A DNA stretch of 5,076 nt from TMED69 sp964642505 (lineage in GTDB: Bacteria; Pseudomonadota; Gammaproteobacteria; Ga0077536). The stretch spans positions 1 through 5,076 of the forward strand of contig CAZXQY010000130.1 in assembly GCA_964642505.1 (NCBI GenBank), in the 5' to 3' direction. The notes beneath the pieces are model-generated. The model had not been told where the DNA came from, searched no databases, and worked only from the letters and a program-made list of their open reading frames with translations. This document shows, piece by piece, positions 1 to 5,076 of the stretch. A program made the position numbers and the translations under genes. Position 1 is the first letter of the stretch. The number at the start of each line of letters is the position of its first letter.

Positions 1-179
1 AATAGTGCTTCATAATCTTTGAAAGCTTGTACGCCATATCTATGAGCCACCTGCCTAGTTCTTTCGAAGTTGGTGTCAACAACACCGATCAATTGCACGC
101 CCGGAATCTTCTTATATTTTTCTGCGTGGAAATTCCCGAGATATCCAACCCCTATTACTCCTGCGCGTAAGTCGGACAT
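1..179 (-). CDS. Gfo/Idh/MocA-family NAD(P)-dependent oxidoreductase, N-terminal part (cut by the window edge)
   Basis: Only the first 59 codons are present; the reading frame is open to the left edge. The protein starts MSDLRAGVIGVGYLGNFHAE, a beta-strand followed by the dinucleotide-binding glycine motif G10-V-G12-Y-L-G15. A second strand ends in V33-V34-D35; an acidic residue there usually binds the ribose hydroxyls of NAD. The tail (RYGVQAFKDYEAL, residues 47-59) matches the usual family pattern in which the predicted sugar-dehydrogenase Rossmann domain continues with a 'D-Y-x-x-L' segment. Members oxidise or reduce sugars, nucleotide sugars or inositols in the cytoplasm. Substrate is set by the missing C-terminal domain, so none is assigned. 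Similar short-linker members sit near lipid A genes in some bacteria (GnnA-like), but that is only a guess here. The ATG at 179 is chosen because GGGAG lies just upstream (spacing 4, with AGAAGG further up). An 81-nt spacer with its own promoter separates it from dapB. Confidence 0.85.
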   Translation of the reverse strand, partial: MSDLRAGVIGVGYLGNFHAEKYKKIPGVQLIGVVDTNFERTRQVAHRYGVQAFKDYEAL

Positions 180-209
180 AAAACTCCCAACCTTCTCCGT
201 TCATGTTGT

Positions 210-223
210 AATGTCGCGACATT
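210..223. promoter_or_regulatory. Perfect 14-bp palindrome, candidate repressor operator
   Basis: The sequence AATGTCGCGACATT is a perfect inverted repeat with no loop, lying between dapB and the oxidoreductase gene. It overlaps the last three bases of the candidate extended -10 element and the expected transcription start of the oxidoreductase gene. That is where a dimeric repressor would block transcription. It is not a terminator: there is no loop and no following T-run on either strand. The flanking bases do not extend the symmetry. I do not recognise a regulator for this motif. The palindrome is seen directly; the operator role is inferred. Confidence 0.45.
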
Positions 224-229
224 GTAGCA
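221..229 (-). promoter_or_regulatory. Candidate extended -10 promoter for the oxidoreductase gene
   Basis: On the minus strand this reads TGCTACAAT: an extended -10 TGn triplet followed by TACAAT, which matches TATAAT at five of six positions. No convincing -35 hexamer is found 16-18 nt upstream, which is acceptable for extended -10 promoters. Transcription would start near position 214, giving a leader of about 35 nt with a good ribosome site. No terminator is visible after dapB, so read-through from the chaperone operon is also possible. Confidence 0.4.
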
Positions 230-260
230 TTCCACGCCTATAAGAAACGAACTTGACAGT

Positions 261-1073
261 TTAACGCAACCCTAAGACATCTTGCATATCGAACAAACCT
301 CGCTTTTTGTCCTTCAACCACTCGGCAGCCAAAATCGCTCCTGAAGCAAAAGCAGACCTATCTGACGCTCGATGCGTTATCTCTATTCTTTCACCCTTCC
401 CCGCAAAAAGGACAGTATGATCACCTACGATATCCCCAGCCCTAACAGTTTCAAAACCGATAGTATCCGGCTTTCTAGCCCCTGTCCGTCCTTGTCGGCC
501 ATAAACTGCGGAAGTAGCGAGATCAACACCTAGTTTTTTTGCCACTATTTCCCCAAACCGAATGGCCGTCCCGGAGGGTGCGTCAATCTTGTTGCGATGA
601 TGAGCTTCTATGATCTCAGCGTCAAATCCCGAACCTAGTATTTCGGCAGCTAATTCAACTATTTTGAAAGATAAATTTACCCCTATACTCATATTCGGCG
701 CCATGACTATCGGCATCTTTTGAGCAGAGTGTTCCACAAATTCCAAGTAATCACCTAAGCCAGTCGTTCCGATTACTAAAGGAAGTCCATGCTCACAACA
801 AAACTTAACGTTATTTACGGTTGACTCCGGCACCGTGAAATCTATTAGAACATCAACTTTGTTTATCAGAAGATCTAAGGACTCCTCTATATTCACCCCG
901 ATCGAACCAGTCCCAGCCAGCTCTCCACAATCTAACCCTATGAAAGGAGATCCGATTTGTTCTATACCCGCCACCAGCTTAACAGTCGGTTTCTCCGAAA
1001 CTTGTCGAATTATTTCTTTTCCCATGCGGCCCGCCGCCCCTATCAGACCTAGTCGGATGATTTGCCTACTCAT
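261..1073 (-). CDS. dapB: 4-hydroxy-tetrahydrodipicolinate reductase
   Basis: DapB reduces the DapA product, 4-hydroxy-tetrahydrodipicolinate, to tetrahydrodipicolinate with NAD(P)H, on the cytoplasmic route to diaminopimelate (peptidoglycan) and lysine. The 270-aa length is close to E. coli (273). The N-terminal Rossmann domain has GAAGRMG (residues 12-18), the acidic E38 at the end of the second strand, DFTVPE (78-83) and GTTG (102-105). The substrate domain carries the signature EAHHRNKIDAPSGTA (156-170), with the catalytic pair H158 and K162 equivalent to E. coli H159 and K163. Later conserved blocks are TIGFETVRAGDIVGDHT (204-220) and the C-terminal GLFDMQDVL (259-267). The protein looks complete and functional. 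The ATG at 1073 is preferred; an in-frame TTG directly before it (1076) is less likely. GGGG at 1081-1084 lies 7 nt upstream. The gene starts 16 nt after the dnaJ stop, so it is probably co-transcribed with the chaperone genes. Confidence 0.97.
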   Translation of the reverse strand: MSRQIIRLGLIGAAGRMGKEIIRQVSEKPTVKLVAGIEQIGSPFIGLDCGELAGTGSIGVNIEESLDLLINKVDVLIDFTVPESTVNNVKFCCEHGLPLVIGTTGLGDYLEFVEHSAQKMPIVMAPNMSIGVNLSFKIVELAAEILGSGFDAEIIEAHHRNKIDAPSGTAIRFGEIVAKKLGVDLATSAVYGRQGRTGARKPDTIGFETVRAGDIVGDHTVLFAGKGERIEITHRASDRSAFASGAILAAEWLKDKKRGLFDMQDVLGLR

Positions 1074-1089
1074 CAAATTACCCCATTCA

Positions 1090-2214
1090 CTAGGAAAACC
1101 TTACGTCATCAAAAAACTTCTTCACCCCATCGATCCAAGACGAAGTTTTCGGGCTGTGCTTATCACCTCCATTAGACAACGAGTCGGCAAACCGCTTCAA
1201 AAGCTCTTTCTGATCTGGAGTCAGTTTAACCGGCGTCTCTATCTCAACCGTACAAATCAGATCTCCAACCGCCCCACCTCGGACAGATTTCACCCCTTTG
1301 CCGCGTAATCTGAACATTTTCCCAGTCTGTGTTTCACTAGGTATTTTTAGAGTCACCTTCCCATCAATCGTAGGAACTTCTAATTGGCCACCCAGAACTG
1401 CCGTTGGAAAATCAATCGGGACTTCACAGAGCAGATTCACTCCGTCTCTCTGAAATATCTGGTGACGTTTTAAACCTATGTTTACAAACAAATCACCGTG
1501 TGGACCGTTCAAGCCGGCCTCTCCCTCTCCGGTCAACCTCACCCTATCTCCCGTATCAACCCCAGCCGGAATCTTTACAGAAATCGTTTTCGCCCCCCTT
1601 GACTTTCCCGTACCAGAGCATTCGTAACAAGGGTCCTTTATAGTTTTACCGGCGCCTCTACACGCCGGACAAGTCTGTTGAACCGAAAAAAAACCTTGCT
1701 GCATACGAACTTGCCCTGCACCGCCACATTGTTCACATGTTATTGGTGCTTGTTTAGTTCTTGATCCAGTAGCCCCACATCCAACGCATTCAACTAATTT
1801 GGGTACTCGGATTTTTACATCGGTTCCAAACACAGCCTCTTCAAGAGTTAGATCTAAGTCATAGCTTAAATCACTTCCACGGTGAGCTCGACCACCTCCT
1901 CGACCGGAACCGAAGATATCTCCGAATACACTATCAAAAATATCTCCAAATCCTGCCTGTCCCGAAAATCCGCTGCCCGCTCCCGAGGAATCCACCCCGG
2001 CATGGCCGAAATTATCGTAAGCATTTCTTTTACTACCGTCGCTAAGTACATCGAACGCTTCTTTAGTTTCTTTGAACTTTTCTTCCGCCGTAGGATCATC
2101 CGGATTTCTGTCTGGATGATACTTCATAGCGAGCCGCCTATAAGCCTGCTTCAGGTCTCCGTCCGACGCCGATCGATCGACACCCAATATCTCGTAATAA
2201 TCCCTTTTCGCCAT
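1090..2214 (-). CDS. dnaJ: Chaperone protein DnaJ (Hsp40, class I)
   Basis: DnaJ binds unfolded clients, passes them to DnaK and stimulates its ATPase. The 374-aa protein is complete and class I. It has a J domain (about residues 1-70) with the HPD motif at 33-35. A Gly/Phe-rich linker (about 71-112) contains the repeated DIF segments GDIFDSVFGDIFG (90-102). A zinc-binding domain holds four cysteine pairs (C143/C146, C160/C163, C182/C185, C196/C199). Two beta-barrel client domains follow, and the tail VKKFFDDVRFS is very like that of E. coli. The first zinc repeat reads CVGCGATG, with Ala in place of the usual first Gly; the cysteines are intact. The ATG at 2214 is chosen because MAKRDYYEILGV is the canonical start and GGAG lies 8 nt upstream. 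The gene ends with tandem in-frame stops, TAG TGA. An open frame that joins it to dnaK exists only because the intervening N run has no stop codons. Confidence 0.97.
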   Translation of the reverse strand: MAKRDYYEILGVDRSASDGDLKQAYRRLAMKYHPDRNPDDPTAEEKFKETKEAFDVLSDGSKRNAYDNFGHAGVDSSGAGSGFSGQAGFGDIFDSVFGDIFGSGRGGGRAHRGSDLSYDLDLTLEEAVFGTDVKIRVPKLVECVGCGATGSRTKQAPITCEQCGGAGQVRMQQGFFSVQQTCPACRGAGKTIKDPCYECSGTGKSRGAKTISVKIPAGVDTGDRVRLTGEGEAGLNGPHGDLFVNIGLKRHQIFQRDGVNLLCEVPIDFPTAVLGGQLEVPTIDGKVTLKIPSETQTGKMFRLRGKGVKSVRGGAVGDLICTVEIETPVKLTPDQKELLKRFADSLSNGGDKHSPKTSSWIDGVKKFFDDVRFS

Positions 2215-2222
2215 CAAACTAA

Positions 2223-2226
2223 CTCC
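2223..2226 (-). promoter_or_regulatory. Ribosome binding site of dnaJ
   Basis: Minus-strand GGAG is followed by 8 nt and then the dnaJ ATG. It sits in the 15 nt of real sequence left between the assembly gap and dnaJ. It supports a separate start for dnaJ rather than a DnaK-DnaJ fusion protein. Confidence 0.7.
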
Positions 2227-2229
2227 ACT

Positions 2230-2329
2230 NNNNNNNNNNNNNNNNNNNNNNNNNNNNNNNNNNNNNNNNNNNNNNNNNNNNNNNNNNNNNNNNNNNNNNN
2301 NNNNNNNNNNNNNNNNNNNNNNNNNNNNN
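2230..2329. other. Assembly gap (100 N) covering the dnaK-dnaJ junction
   Basis: Exactly 100 consecutive N bases, the customary placeholder for a scaffold gap of unknown size, so the true distance may differ. The gap takes the last few codons and stop of dnaK and almost all of the dnaK-dnaJ spacer; only 15 nt before dnaJ survive. Any terminator, hairpin, processing site, promoter or small gene between the two cannot be seen. Confidence 0.99.
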
Positions 2330-4245
2330 TTTTCTCCTTTTACCTCTTCAAAATCTGCATCGACAACATTTTCCCCTTCGTCCGGTTTCTTTCCCGTTGA
2401 CTCATCGCCCCCTTCATTATCTGGCTCGCTCTCCTTATAGGCCTTTTCGGCAATCTTTCCGGCCAGCCCTGCTAGCGTTTGAGCATCCTGATTTATCGTG
2501 TCAATTTCTTCTCCTTCTAACGAAGATTTTAACTTCTCTATAGCTTTCTTTATTTCACCAACTTCGTCTTCCGAAACCTTCTCACCCAACTCCTCGAGAG
2601 ATTTCTCGGTTGAATGAATTAGCGACTCTGCTTGATTTTTTGCACTAACTATTTCTTGGAATTTCTTATCTTCGTCAGCATGAGCTTCGGCATCTTTAAC
2701 CATTTGTTCTATTTCTTCTTCTGACAAGCCACTTGAAGCTTTAATAACAATCGATTGTTCTTTCCCAGTAGCCTTATCTTTAGCGGAGACATTTAGAATA
2801 CCGTTCGCATCAATATCAAATGCCACCTCTACTTGCGGCACACCCCTAGGAGCAGGAGGTATATCAGCTAAATCAAAACGACCTAGTGACTTATTTCCCG
2901 ACGCCTTCTCTCTTTCTCCTTGAAGTACGTGCACGGTGACAGCGGTTTGATTATCATCCGCCGTCGAAAAAACCTGCTTCGCATTAGTGGGTATGGTGGT
3001 ATTTTTCTCAATGAGTTTAGTCATGACGCCTCCTAGCGTTTCTATACCCAGTGATAGAGGAGTCACATCCAGGAGGAGCACATCTTTAACGTCCCCTCCC
3101 AAAACGCCGGCTTGCACAGCAGCGCCCATAGCAACGGCTTCGTCAGGATTAACGTCCTTCCTTGGTTCCTTTCCAAAAAATTCTCCCACTACCTCCTGCA
3201 CTTTCGGCATTCGGGTTTGTCCTCCAACTAAAATAACTTCATTGATATCAGAGGCTGCCAATCCAGCATCGTTCAAAGCGACCTGTATGGGCTCTACAGT
3301 TTTGGAAATAAGGTCTTCAACCAAAGATTCCAGCTTAGCTCTAGAAATTTTTACATTCAAATGTTTAGGGCCACCAGAATCGGCAGTTATATAGGGCAAA
3401 TTAACATCTGTTTGTTGGCTAGAAGATAGCTCTATCTTGGCTTTTTCAGCCCCTTCCTTGAGCCTTTGTAAAGCCAAGGGATCGTTGTGTAAATCGATCC
3501 CTTGTTCTTTCTTAAATTCGTCCGCCAGGAAATTAATCAGCCGAAGATCGAAGTCTTCTCCACCCAGAAAGGTATCACCATTGGTGGAGAGTACTTCAAA
3601 TTGCTGCTCTCCATCTACTTCCGCGATCTCTATTATTGAGACATCAAAAGTCCCCCCTCCTAAATCGTAAACAGCGAGCTTAGCATCCCCCTTATGGTGG
3701 TCCATCCCATAAGCGAGAGCAGCGGCGGTAGGTTCATTTATAATCCGTTTGACATCAAGGCCTGCAATTTTTCCAGCGTCTTTAGTTGCCTGCCTCTGAG
3801 AGTCATTGAAGTAAGCGGGGACCGTGATAACCGCCTCGTTTACTGTTTCTCCAAGATAGTCTTCAGCGGTTTTTTTCATTTTCATCAGTACTCTTGCGGA
3901 AATCTCTGGGGGCGCCATTTTTTTGTTATCAGCTTGAACCCAAGCATCGCCGTTATCTGCCTTCACAATCTTATAGGGCACCATCTCCTTGTCTCTTGAG
4001 ACCACCTCATCATCAAATTTACGGCCAATCAGTCGTTTTACCGCAAATAGTGTATTAATCGGATTCGTTACCGCCTGACGCTTAGCGGCTTGGCCCACAA
4101 GTACCTCATCGTCATTTGTGAACGCTACAATTGAGGGTGTGGTTCTACCTCCCTCGCTATTTTCGACAACCTTAGACTGCCCTCCCTCAAGGACGGAAAC
4201 ACATGAATTAGTCGTTCCCAAATCAATACCGATTATTTTACTCAT
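2330..4245 (-). CDS. dnaK: Chaperone protein DnaK (Hsp70), last few codons lost in the assembly gap
   Basis: DnaK is the ATP-driven Hsp70 that binds exposed hydrophobic peptides in the cytoplasm. 638 codons are visible. The ATPase domain (1-388) has IDLGTTNS (7-14), the single cysteine C15, K70, E171, DLGGGTFD (194-201) with T199, and VILVGGQTRMPKV (337-349). The linker VLLL is at 389-392, the same numbers as in E. coli. The substrate domain (about 393-505) keeps V436 and A429 of the peptide pocket; residue 404 is Leu where E. coli has Met. A helical lid follows, then a disordered acidic tail reaching VVDADFEEVKGE at the gap. E. coli DnaK ends almost directly after the matching EEVK segment, so only a few residues and the stop should be missing. 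The next two bases (AA) fit Lys or Asn. The ATG at 4245 has AGGAA about 9 nt upstream. It lies 62 nt after grpE with no convincing promoter between, so it is probably in the same operon. Confidence 0.97.
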
Positions 4246-4307
4246 TTATTTTAGTTCCTATAAGTTAAGCGATAGTACTCGTTAGCAAAACGCAAATGTC
4301 CATTAGG

Positions 4308-4949
4308 TCATGTAGACTCATCGGTTTTTTCCGCAGAAACCACCACTAACGCTGGCCTTACCAAACGTCCATTTAACAAGTAACCCTTTTGGAAAACCCT
4401 AACAACAATTCCAGGATTCTTCCCGGCTATATACTCAGTCGTCATAGCTTGATGCCGTTCAGGGTCGAAAGCCTCCTCTAGAGGATAAACCTCCTGCACC
4501 TCTAGACGAGCCAAAACGTCGGTAAACATCTTCGAGGTCAAAGAAAAGCCTTCGACCACAGAAGTCACATCGTCGCTTTTTTTGGCACTCTCTAGCCCCA
4601 TTTCTAGGCTATCTTTTACCGGCAAAATTTCTCTGACGAATTTTTCCTTCCCAAATTTGTGGGCGGCCTCAACATCCTTAACTGCACGCTTTCTAATGTT
4701 ATCTGCTTCGGCCTTGACTCTTAGTATAGATTCTTCTAGCTCCTTTATTTTTTCCTGCAACGGAGCGATTCTGCTATCACTGTCCTCCATTTCACAACCG
4801 TCGTCAGAAACGGAATGGGAGTCTCCTAATTCTACCGGTCCATCCTCACTAGAACCTTCGTCCTTTTCCTGTTCGCCTACGCTTTTTTTTGTCTCCTGCG
4901 ACGAATTATTTTCTGTAATCTGAGGATCTTTCTCTTTTTCTTCACTCAC
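4308..4949 (-). CDS. grpE: GrpE, nucleotide exchange factor of DnaK
   Basis: GrpE works as a dimer that opens the DnaK nucleotide cleft, releasing ADP and triggering client release. From the GTG start the protein has 213 aa (E. coli 197). Residues 1-60 form an acidic, Ser/Glu-rich, probably disordered tail. Residues 61-105 are a long coiled-coil helix (IAPLQEKIKELEESILRVKA, then AEADNIRKRAVKDVE). A helical part follows (KFVREILPVKDSLE), then the C-terminal beta domain with FDPERHQAM (161-169) and VFQKGYLLNGRLVRPALVVV (185-204), the DnaK-contacting signature. The start is uncertain. GTG at 4949 gives the family-like MSEEKEK and has AGGA 8 nt upstream. The in-frame ATG at 4976 would add MFELYRTAF, which is not GrpE-like and has only a weak, close GGA. 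I favour GTG. The stop is TGA. This is the first gene of the chaperone operon. Confidence 0.95.
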   Translation of the reverse strand: MSEEKEKDPQITENNSSQETKKSVGEQEKDEGSSEDGPVELGDSHSVSDDGCEMEDSDSRIAPLQEKIKELEESILRVKAEADNIRKRAVKDVEAAHKFGKEKFVREILPVKDSLEMGLESAKKSDDVTSVVEGFSLTSKMFTDVLARLEVQEVYPLEEAFDPERHQAMTTEYIAGKNPGIVVRVFQKGYLLNGRLVRPALVVVSAEKTDEST

Positions 4950-4957
4950 AAAAGCTG

Positions 4958-4961
4958 TCCT
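4958..4961 (-). promoter_or_regulatory. Ribosome binding site supporting the GTG start of grpE
   Basis: Minus-strand AGGA is separated by 8 nt (CAGCTTTT) from the GTG at 4949. It is better placed than anything before the upstream ATG at 4976, where only GGA three bases away is found. It therefore decides in favour of the shorter GrpE. Confidence 0.5.
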
Positions 4962-5029
4962 ATATAGCTCGAACATGGTTCCACTAACTACCTACTAGCG
5001 ACAGAAGGGAACCTTATAATTAAGACTAA

Positions 5030-5056
5030 TATATGGCCTAATTTTTCAAATCCAAG
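5030..5056 (-). promoter_or_regulatory. Candidate sigma-32 heat-shock promoter of the grpE-dnaK-dnaJ operon
   Basis: Read on the minus strand, CTTGGAT (5050-5056) matches the sigma-32 -35 consensus CTTGAAA at five of seven positions. After 11 nt, GGCCATATA (5030-5038) resembles the -10 consensus CCCCATNTA, keeping the CCAT-T-A core. Transcription would begin near 5023, upstream of both possible grpE starts. A weaker sigma-70 reading overlaps it (TTGGAT, 16 nt, TATATT). No CIRCE inverted repeat is present, so HrcA control is not indicated. The matches are by eye; the role follows from known control of this operon in gammaproteobacteria. Confidence 0.4.
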
Positions 5057-5076
5057 GCAGAGCTCAACATTTTTGC

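Noticed and set aside
112..204. Short 30-codon frame starting ATG-AAC-GGA upstream of and overlapping the oxidoreductase start
   Set aside because: It is out of frame with the gene, has no clear ribosome site, and its product has no leader-peptide features such as repeated amino-acid codons.
2169..2182. GATCGATCGA run inside dnaJ
   Set aside because: A short chance tandem in the coding sequence of the J domain, with no repeats of it nearby.
1882..2400. Plus-strand open frames opposite dnaJ, dnaK and grpE
   Set aside because: They lie wholly antisense to strongly conserved genes, show no recognisable domain, and one runs through the N gap. They are shadow frames.
1090..4245. A single 1051-codon DnaK-DnaJ fusion gene
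   Set aside because: The join passes through 100 N; DnaK is already at its normal end and DnaJ has its own start and ribosome site.
4246..4307. Internal promoter or terminator between grpE and dnaK
   Set aside because: The best hexamer pair is a poor match (TTGCTA, 18 nt, CTTATA), and there is no hairpin followed by a T-run.
4475..4506. CCTCTAGAGG palindrome with a second TCTAGA nearby
   Set aside because: It lies inside grpE, where conserved Leu-Glu-Glu codons explain the bases; likely chance.
5015..5020. Perfect TATAAT on the plus strand upstream of grpE, a possible divergent promoter
   Set aside because: There is no -35 element or extended -10 triplet, and no gene start is seen to the right before the window ends.

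Overview
The window is an ordinary housekeeping segment. All genes read on the minus strand, in transcription order from high to low coordinates: grpE, dnaK, dnaJ, dapB, then the first 59 codons of a Gfo/Idh/MocA-type NAD-dependent sugar oxidoreductase that runs off the left edge. The chaperone proteins are of proteobacterial type: the DnaK residues checked keep E. coli numbering through the interdomain linker, and DnaJ is a full class I protein. A grpE-dnaK-dnaJ-dapB order, a plausible sigma-32 promoter, and no CIRCE element or hrcA within the window point to a gammaproteobacterium. The genus cannot be fixed. The sequence is moderately AT-rich and uses ATA, AGA and AGG freely even in these genes, so codon bias looks weak. 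A run of N shows that this is a draft or metagenomic assembly.

Layout: 4977-5076 is the upstream region of grpE with a candidate heat-shock promoter. grpE lies at 4308-4949 (or to 4976 if an upstream ATG is used). A 62-nt spacer follows, then dnaK from 4245 into an assembly gap at 2230-2329 that hides the dnaK stop codon and nearly all of the dnaK-dnaJ spacer. dnaJ is at 1090-2214 and dapB at 261-1073, only 16 nt after the dnaJ stop. An 81-nt spacer (180-260) carries an extended -10 promoter and a perfect 14-bp palindrome. The truncated oxidoreductase is at 1-179.

The three chaperone genes form one machine: DnaK binds unfolded peptides under ATP control, DnaJ delivers clients and stimulates hydrolysis, and GrpE exchanges the nucleotide. 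DapB makes tetrahydrodipicolinate for diaminopimelate and lysine. It is probably co-transcribed by read-through rather than functionally linked. The oxidoreductase appears to have its own promoter and may be separately regulated.

I found no undescribed system. An open reading frame that seems to fuse DnaK to DnaJ is an artefact of reading through the N run. The points most worth a second look are the palindrome over the promoter of the oxidoreductase gene, the unsequenced dnaK-dnaJ junction, and the presence of an oxidoreductase where relatives such as Pseudomonas have carAB.
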